Assembly (NCBI GenBank): GCA_964367685.1
Contig: CAYIYM010000010.1
Coordinates: 3,191-67,190 of the forward strand
Direction of reading: 5' to 3'
Source: CAUPWF01 sp964367685
GTDB taxonomy: Bacteria > Bacillota > Clostridia > Lachnospirales > Lachnospiraceae
Length of the DNA: 64,000 nt
The number at the start of each line of letters is the position of its first letter. The stretch's first letter is position 1. The notes beneath the pieces were generated by a model, which was given only the letters and a program-made list of their open reading frames with translations, did not search any database and was not told the origin of the DNA. Shown one piece after another: positions 58,905 to 64,000 of the stretch. The position numbers and the translations under genes are program-made.

Positions 58905-61145
58905 ATGCAAGATACACAGATTATAAGAACTGAATATTCTGAGCTGATGAAGAAATCATATATTGATTATGCTATGAGTGTTATCGTAGCAAGAGCGCTT
59001 CCAGATGTACGAGATGGATTGAAACCAGTTCAAAGAAGAACGTTATATGATATGCATGAACTAGGAATTCGTGCAGATAAGCCTTATAGAAAATGCGCTC
59101 GTATTGTAGGAGATACGATGGGAAAGTATCATCCCCATGGAGATAGTTCTATATATGAATCGCTCGTTGTCATGAGTCAAGATTTTAAAAAGGGTGTTCC
59201 AATGGTAGATGGCCATGGGAATTTCGGATCTATTGAAGGTGATGGCGCGGCGGCTATGCGTTACACGGAAGCTAGATTGGCAAAATATGCACAAGATATC
59301 TTTTTGACAGATTTAGATAAAAATATTGTAGACTTTATGCCTAATTTTGATGAAAATGAGCAGGAACCGACAGTTTTACCTGCTCGAGTTCCCAATATAC
59401 TTGTAAATGGAGCAGAAGGAATTGCAGTTGGAATGGCAACAAGTATTCCAACTCACAATCTAATAGAAGTAATTGAAGCATCAAAGGCTTATATGTTGAA
59501 TAATGAATTGACTACCAAGCAGCTGATGAAATATTTGAAAGGACCAGATTTCCCGACAGGTGGTATCATTGTAAATAAGGATGCACTGCTTGATATTTAT
59601 GAAACAGGTGCAGGTAAAATCAAGGTTCGAGGAAAAGTTGAAGTAGAAGAAGAAAAAAACGGAAAGCATAAATTAATTATTTCGGAAATTCCATATACGA
59701 TGATAGGAGCGGGAATTGCTAAGTTTTTAAATGATACTGCTAATTTAATTGAAAATAAAGTGACAAATGATATTATCGATATTTCAAATCAGTCTTCTAA
59801 AGATGGGATACGTATAGTCCTTGAATTACGTAAAGGTGCGGATGTAGAAAATCTAAAAAATATGCTATACAAAAAAACACGACTGGAAGATACGTTTGGA
59901 GTAAACATGTTGGCGGTTGCTGATGGTCGACCAGAAATAATGGGTATTAAGAAAATCCTAGAACATCATGTGAATTTCCAGTTTGATTTATTTACAAGAA
60001 AGTATCAGACTTTACTTGCAAAAGAAGAAGATAAGAAAGAAATTCAAGAAGGTTTAATTAAAGCGTGTGATGTAATTGATCTGATTATTGAAATTCTTCG
60101 TGGAAGCAAATCTGTTAAAGAGGCAAAAGATTGTCTGATTAATGGAAATGTGGAAGGGATTAAATTTAAATCTAAAATATCCGAAAAAATGGCCAAATTA
60201 CTGCGTTTTAGTGAAAGACAGGCTACGGCTATATTGGAAATGCGCTTATATAAATTAATTGGGCTAGAGATTGAAGCGCTTCAAAAAGAACACGAAGTTA
60301 CTTTGGCAAATATTGCTAGATATACAGATATACTTAACAATTATGATTCAATGGTTTCGGTTATTATTGAAGAACTTGATCAATATAAAAAAGCTTTTGG
60401 GCGTAAACGTAGAACAATTATCGAAAATGCGGAAGAAGCTGTGTTCGAAGAAAAGAAAATTGAAGAACAGGATGTTGTTTTCTTGATGGATAAGTTTGGA
60501 TATGCAAGAACAGTTGATGTTTCTACATATGAAAGAAATAAAGAAGCAGCAGATAGTGAAAATAAATATATTGTTACTTGTAGAAACACTGGTAAGTTAG
60601 CTGTGTTTACTAATACTGGCAAATTACATCAGATTAAAGTGCTCGATTTACCGTATGGTAAATTTAGAGATAAAGGAATGCCAATTGACAATGTTAGTAA
60701 TTATTCGAACGCAGAAGAAAACATAGTATATATTTGTGATGCAGATCAATTTTTGGTGGGTAAATTATTATTTACCACGAAATTCGGAATGATAAAACAA
60801 GTTCCAGGGAAGGAATTTATTGTTGAACGAAAAACCATTGTTGCTACTAAGTTACAAGATGAAGATGAGTTAGTATCGATTTATGTAGTACATCTAAGTC
60901 AACAGGTTGTTATTCAAACAGAATCAGGATTTTTCCTTCGATTCCCAGTTACAGAAGTTCCTGAAAAGAAAAAGGCTGCAATTGGAGTAAGAGGAATTAA
61001 GTTAAAGCCAAAAGATGAAGTGGTAAATGTATTCTTCTTCGAAGAAGGAATTGAGACAAAGATTACTTATAAAGAGAAAGAAGTTACGTTAAATCGATTA
61101 AAATCTGCAAAACGTGACACACAAGGGACAAAATATAGAGGATAG
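58905..61145 (+). CDS. Type IIA DNA topoisomerase, A subunit (GyrA/ParC family)
   Basis: 746 residues, some 70-90 shorter than usual GyrA. The winged helix region has GKYHPHGDSSIYESLV (quinolone region with Ser and Glu at the two key sites) and the catalytic tyrosine in AAMRYTEARL. The C-terminal beta-pinwheel is present (FLMDKFGYARTVD; TKFGMIKQV; GVRGIKLKP) but the GyrA-box motif QRRGGKG needed for DNA wrapping is absent. It therefore fits ParC-like function. Paired with the B subunit upstream; AGGAG before ATG. Confidence 0.92.
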   Translation: MQDTQIIRTEYSELMKKSYIDYAMSVIVARALPDVRDGLKPVQRRTLYDMHELGIRADKPYRKCARIVGDTMGKYHPHGDSSIYESLVVMSQDFKKGVPMVDGHGNFGSIEGDGAAAMRYTEARLAKYAQDIFLTDLDKNIVDFMPNFDENEQEPTVLPARVPNILVNGAEGIAVGMATSIPTHNLIEVIEASKAYMLNNELTTKQLMKYLKGPDFPTGGIIVNKDALLDIYETGAGKIKVRGKVEVEEEKNGKHKLIISEIPYTMIGAGIAKFLNDTANLIENKVTNDIIDISNQSSKDGIRIVLELRKGADVENLKNMLYKKTRLEDTFGVNMLAVADGRPEIMGIKKILEHHVNFQFDLFTRKYQTLLAKEEDKKEIQEGLIKACDVIDLIIEILRGSKSVKEAKDCLINGNVEGIKFKSKISEKMAKLLRFSERQATAILEMRLYKLIGLEIEALQKEHEVTLANIARYTDILNNYDSMVSVIIEELDQYKKAFGRKRRTIIENAEEAVFEEKKIEEQDVVFLMDKFGYARTVDVSTYERNKEAADSENKYIVTCRNTGKLAVFTNTGKLHQIKVLDLPYGKFRDKGMPIDNVSNYSNAEENIVYICDADQFLVGKLLFTTKFGMIKQVPGKEFIVERKTIVATKLQDEDELVSIYVVHLSQQVVIQTESGFFLRFPVTEVPEKKKAAIGVRGIKLKPKDEVVNVFFFEEGIETKITYKEKEVTLNRLKSAKRDTQGTKYRG

Positions 61146-61179
61146 CACAAGAAATAACGTAGTTAACATAAGAAATTCC

Positions 61180-61208
61180 TTGATTTTTAAAGGAAGTTGT
61201 GATAATCT
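61180..61208 (+). promoter_or_regulatory. Promoter candidate for rimP-nusA
   Basis: TTGATT (61180-61185), 17 bases, TAATCT (61203-61208), 107 bases before the rimP start. Confidence 0.4.
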
Positions 61209-61234
61209 ATATAAAGGTACATAAGGAAATCGGC

Positions 61235-61262
61235 AGAAGAGTGGACGCAAGTTCACTCTTCT
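61235..61262 (+). terminator. Terminator or attenuator hairpin before rimP
   Basis: AGAAGAGTGGAC and GTTCACTCTTCT pair over 12 positions (one G-U) with a GCAA tetraloop, then TTTG. It either ends the topoisomerase transcript or, if the promoter at 61180 is real, acts as an attenuator in the rimP leader. Confidence 0.75.
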
Positions 61263-61315
61263 TTGTATCGTAACTCTAAAATGAAGCGTGATTTAAAATT
61301 GAAAGGATGATGAGA

Positions 61316-61780
61316 TTGTCAAAGAAAGAACTTTATGAACAAAAAACAGAAGAATTAATTACTCCAATTGTTGAGGAGCATGGATTCGAATTAGTGGATG
61401 TAGAATATGTGAAAGAGGTAGGTACTTGGTATTTACGAGCATATATTGATAAACCAGGCGGAATAGCAGTCGATGACTGTGCAGTTGTGAGTCGTCAATT
61501 TTCAGAAATTCTTGATGAGCAAGATTACATTTCAGATGCTTATATCTTCGAGGTGAGTTCGCCAGGATTAGGTAGACCGCTTAAGAAAGAAAAGGATTAT
61601 GTGCGTAATATGGGAGCGAATGTAGAAATTCGAACCTATAAAGCCATAAATAAGCAAAAAGAGTTTGTTGGTGAGTTAGTAGCTTACGACAAAGATACAG
61701 TTACGATTGAGATAGAAGGGGCAGCTATGACATTTGAAAAAAGTGATGTTGCACTTATTCGCCAAGCTTTCGATTGGTAA
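61316..61780 (+). CDS. rimP: Ribosome maturation factor RimP
   Basis: 154 residues from TTG 61316. ITPIVEEHGFELVDVEYVKE and YIFEVSSPGLGRPLKKEKDY (abridged) are family blocks. It helps late 30S assembly. TTG 61316 (giving MSKKELYEQK) has the ribosome binding site AAAGGA at good distance; ATG 61307 and 61310 sit within or against it. First gene of rimP-nusA-ylxR-ylxQ-infB. Confidence 0.93.
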   Translation: MSKKELYEQKTEELITPIVEEHGFELVDVEYVKEVGTWYLRAYIDKPGGIAVDDCAVVSRQFSEILDEQDYISDAYIFEVSSPGLGRPLKKEKDYVRNMGANVEIRTYKAINKQKEFVGELVAYDKDTVTIEIEGAAMTFEKSDVALIRQAFDW

Positions 61781-61811
61781 TAGATTAAATTATTTAGGAG
61801 GACAATAGAAA

Positions 61812-62972
61812 ATGAGTAAACCAAATACAGAATTATTAGACGCACTAACTATTTTAGAAAAGGAAAAAGACATTAGCAAAGAAACTATGCTAGAGGCTAT
61901 CGAGAATTCTTTGATTAATGCTTGTAAGAATCATTTTGGAAAATCAGATCATATCAAAGTAGACATGAATAGAGAAACTTGTGAGTACTCAGTTTATGCT
62001 GAAAAAGTTGTAGTAGAGGTTGTTGAAGACGACGTTCTAGAAATAAGTTTAGCAGAAGCGAAAATGATAGATGAGAAGTATGACCTTGGAGATATTGTTC
62101 GTATTTCGATTCAGTCAAAAGAATTTGGACGTATTGCTACTCAAAATGCCAAGAATCTTATTTTACAAAAAATTAGAGAAGAAGAGCGTAAAGTAGTTTA
62201 TGATCAATATTTCGAAAAAGAAAAAGATATTGTGACTGGAATTGTTCAACGATATGTTGGAAAAAATATCAGTATTAATTTAGGTAAAGCAGATGCAATG
62301 CTTACAGAAAATGAGCAAGTACGTGGAGAAGTATTTGAGCCAACTGAAAGAATTAAACTGTATGTTGTAGAAGTGAAAAATACAACGAAGGGTCCTAAAA
62401 TTTTAGTTTCTCGTACACATCCAGAATTAGTGAAACGCTTATTTGAATCTGAAGTTGCAGAAGTTCGTGACGGTACTGTTGAAATTAAGAGTATTTCAAG
62501 AGAAGCGGGTTCTAGAACAAAGATTGCAGTGTGGTCTAATGATGAAGACGTAGATCCAGTAGGGGCATGTGTAGGTATGAATGGTTCTCGTGTAAACAGT
62601 ATTGTTTCAGAATTACGCGGGGAAAAAATTGATATTATTAATTGGAGTGATAATGCGGCGATTCTTATTGAAAATGCACTTAGCCCAGCAAAAGTTATTT
62701 CGGTAATGGCTGATCCAGATGATAGAACAGCAAGTGTAATTGTACCAGACTATCAATTATCATTAGCAATTGGTAAAGAGGGACAAAATGCAAGATTGGC
62801 AGCAAGACTGACAGGATTTAAGATTGATATTAAGAGTGAAACACAGGCGATTGAAGCAGGAGATCTTCCAGAAAATTATCTTGAACTTATGAATCAAGAA
62901 ATGATTCAAGAGGAAGAAGAAATGGTGGATGAATTAACATTCGATGAGGATTTTGTAGATGTCGAGCTCTAA
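61812..62972 (+). CDS. nusA: Transcription termination/antitermination protein NusA
   Basis: 386 residues: N-terminal polymerase-binding domain (1-130), S1 domain (about 135-200), KH1 (about 230-275, VGACVGMNGSRV) and KH2 (about 300-345, AIGKEGQNARLAARLTG), then an acidic tail. It binds RNA polymerase and modulates pausing and termination. AGGAGGAC precedes ATG. Its last 14 bases overlap ylxR. Confidence 0.97.
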   Translation: MSKPNTELLDALTILEKEKDISKETMLEAIENSLINACKNHFGKSDHIKVDMNRETCEYSVYAEKVVVEVVEDDVLEISLAEAKMIDEKYDLGDIVRISIQSKEFGRIATQNAKNLILQKIREEERKVVYDQYFEKEKDIVTGIVQRYVGKNISINLGKADAMLTENEQVRGEVFEPTERIKLYVVEVKNTTKGPKILVSRTHPELVKRLFESEVAEVRDGTVEIKSISREAGSRTKIAVWSNDEDVDPVGACVGMNGSRVNSIVSELRGEKIDIINWSDNAAILIENALSPAKVISVMADPDDRTASVIVPDYQLSLAIGKEGQNARLAARLTGFKIDIKSETQAIEAGDLPENYLELMNQEMIQEEEEMVDELTFDEDFVDVEL

Positions 62973-63237
62973 GAAAATTCCGATGCGCAAATGCGTAGGG
63001 TGTGGGGAAATGAAAAATAAAAAAGAATTATGCCGTGTGATTAAAACACAGGAAAACACATTTTTATTAGACACTACGGGAAAGCAAAATGGAAGAGGTG
63101 CATATATTTGCCAAAATTCTGAATGCTTAGAAAAAGCAGTGAAAAGCAAAGGATTGGAACGTTCATTTAAAATGGCGATTCCAAAAGAAGTATATGTGCA
63201 GCTACAAGAGGAGTTGAATCATAGTGAAAACAAATAA
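62959..63237 (+). CDS. ylxR: YlxR family RNA-binding protein
   Basis: 92 residues. IPMRKCVGCGEMKNKKELCR and GRGAYIC are the YlxR (DUF448) motifs, with a CxxC near the start. A small basic protein; in Bacillus-type genomes it is linked to RNA binding and, recently, regulation. It begins inside nusA and ends inside ylxQ, so translation of the three is coupled. Confidence 0.93.
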   Translation: MSSSKKIPMRKCVGCGEMKNKKELCRVIKTQENTFLLDTTGKQNGRGAYICQNSECLEKAVKSKGLERSFKMAIPKEVYVQLQEELNHSENK

Positions 63238-63547
63238 ATTATTATCACTAATAGGACTTGCTACGAAAGCAGGAATGGTTGTAAGTGGAGAATTTGCAAC
63301 AGAAAAAGAGATTAAAACAGGTAGAGCATGGTTAGCAATTATTGCAGATGATGCTTCAGATAATACAAAGAAGAAATTTCGAAACATGTGTGAATTCTAT
63401 GAAGTGCCTTTCTATACTTATGGAACAAAAGATATGCTAGGTCACGCCATGGGAAAAGAATTTAGAGCTTCATTAGCAATATTAGATGGAGGATTTGCGA
63501 AAGGAATTCAAAAGCACTTGAAAGCGGAAGGAAATGAAATCGCATAA
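63224..63547 (+). CDS. ylxQ: Ribosomal L7Ae-like protein YlxQ
   Basis: 107 residues of the L7Ae/L30e/S12e family: LLSLIGLATKAGMVVSGE and AWLAIIADDASDNTKKKF. These bind kink-turn RNA. The start is GTG 63224, preceded by AGAGGAG, overlapping the end of ylxR. InfB follows after 11 bases. Confidence 0.9.
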   Translation: MKTNKLLSLIGLATKAGMVVSGEFATEKEIKTGRAWLAIIADDASDNTKKKFRNMCEFYEVPFYTYGTKDMLGHAMGKEFRASLAILDGGFAKGIQKHLKAEGNEIA

Positions 63548-63558
63548 GGAGGACTTAA

Positions 63559-64000
63559 ATGTCAAAATTACGAATACATGAATTAGCTAAAGAATTAAAT
63601 AAGAATAACAAAGAAATTATAGATACGCTTAAGGCGAAAGGGATAGAGGTGAAGAGTCATATGAGTTCATTAGAAGATAATCAAGTTAGTATGATAAAGA
63701 GCCACTATTCAGGTGGTTCTGCAGCGGATAACAAACAAGCTTCAGAAGATGATAAAAAGAAAAAAATAGTTAGAGTGTTCAATCCTCAAAACTCAAAGAG
63801 CACACAAAAATCAGGAATGCAAAGACATGTTTCAGGACAAAAGCCTGCTGAAACTACTACACCTGTGAATTCACAACCAGTAGAAGTTGCAAAGCCAGTA
63901 CAAGAGGATCGTCCGTCTAACAATAATCGTTCACAAGGGGATAGACCACAAGGGGATAGACCGTATAATAACAATCGTCCACAAGGGGATAGACCGTATA
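63559..64000 (+). CDS. infB: Translation initiation factor IF-2 (5' part)
   Basis: Cut by the right edge; 147 codons are visible. The N-terminal MSKLRIHELAKELNKNNKEI is the IF-2 N-domain; after it comes a long disordered charged linker that is starting to repeat a QGDRPYNNNRP unit. The GTPase domains lie beyond the window. GGAGGAC precedes ATG 63559. Identity rests on the N-domain and on operon position. Confidence 0.95.
   Translation, partial: MSKLRIHELAKELNKNNKEIIDTLKAKGIEVKSHMSSLEDNQVSMIKSHYSGGSAADNKQASEDDKKKKIVRVFNPQNSKSTQKSGMQRHVSGQKPAETTTPVNSQPVEVAKPVQEDRPSNNNRSQGDRPQGDRPYNNNRPQGDRPY

Noticed and set aside
1..64000. tRNA or rRNA genes
   Set aside because: I saw no cloverleaf with the conserved T-arm sequence and no rRNA segments in the intergenic regions; a dedicated tRNA scan was not possible.

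Overview
The window is low-GC, densely packed Firmicutes DNA and looks like a chromosome segment of an anaerobic clostridium of the Lachnospiraceae type. The basis is the gene set: a fermentative AdhE, pyruvate carboxylase, an IscR-IscS-IscU-MnmA block, RNase Y, RqcH, the rimP-nusA-ylxR-ylxQ-infB operon, and two families I associate with this group (DUF5685 and GGGtGRT). This assignment is inference; no rRNA or tRNA gene is present to confirm it. The sequence is a draft scaffold: a 100-N gap at 33855-33954 is flanked by an exact 55-base duplication, so the gap is probably false.

Layout. 1-7309: the end of an ABC exporter, an MFS transporter, LrgA/LrgB, a three-gene cluster (DUF5685, J-domain protein, small membrane protein), a divergent DapB and a TSUP permease. 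7310-15964: a gene-free stretch, pyruvate carboxylase, then on the minus strand a queuosine-salvage operon behind a preQ1-I-like riboswitch, and adhE behind two Rex-like sites. 15965-24173: an EAL phosphodiesterase, a MarR-type regulator divergent from an ABC-2 transporter, a PASTA-repeat membrane protein, a small lipoprotein and a lone ArsR regulator. 24239-29331: pyrH-frr-uppS-cdsA-dxr-rseP. 29400-34508: recA under an SOS box, recX, rny, a Nudix hydrolase and a catalytically dead tyrosine-recombinase-like gene. 34611-38684: iscR-iscS-iscU-mnmA and a PHP phosphatase. 38823-43574: the glycolytic block gap-pgk-tpiA-gpmI. 43647-46313: an ornithine-cyclodeaminase-family gene with an unusual IlvD-family dehydratase. 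46397-52574: rqcH divergent from yicC-gmk-rpoZ, then rimO-pgsA-pncC. 52746-56233: a NifU-like/GGGtGRT pair, then ilvN-ilvC. 56351-61145: rpsT, then a type IIA topoisomerase pair. 61316-64000: rimP-nusA-ylxR-ylxQ and the start of infB.

Most genes are housekeeping and act in recognisable sets: UMP kinase, ribosome recycling and the lipid/isoprenoid steps; DNA repair under LexA; Fe-S assembly feeding tRNA thiolation; lower glycolysis; transcription and translation factors. The most interesting parts are (1) the DUF5685/J-domain/membrane trio, where DUF5685 carries two Asp-rich motifs like those of squalene/phytoene synthases; (2) the riboswitch-controlled radical SAM plus YhhQ pair; (3) the NifU-like/GGGtGRT pair; (4) two unrelated 10-base tandem-repeat tracts whose last copy becomes the ribosome binding site of gmk and of the topoisomerase B gene; and (5) several enzyme-family members that lack canonical catalytic or cofactor residues (IlvD-like, DapB-like, XerD-like, GGDQF).
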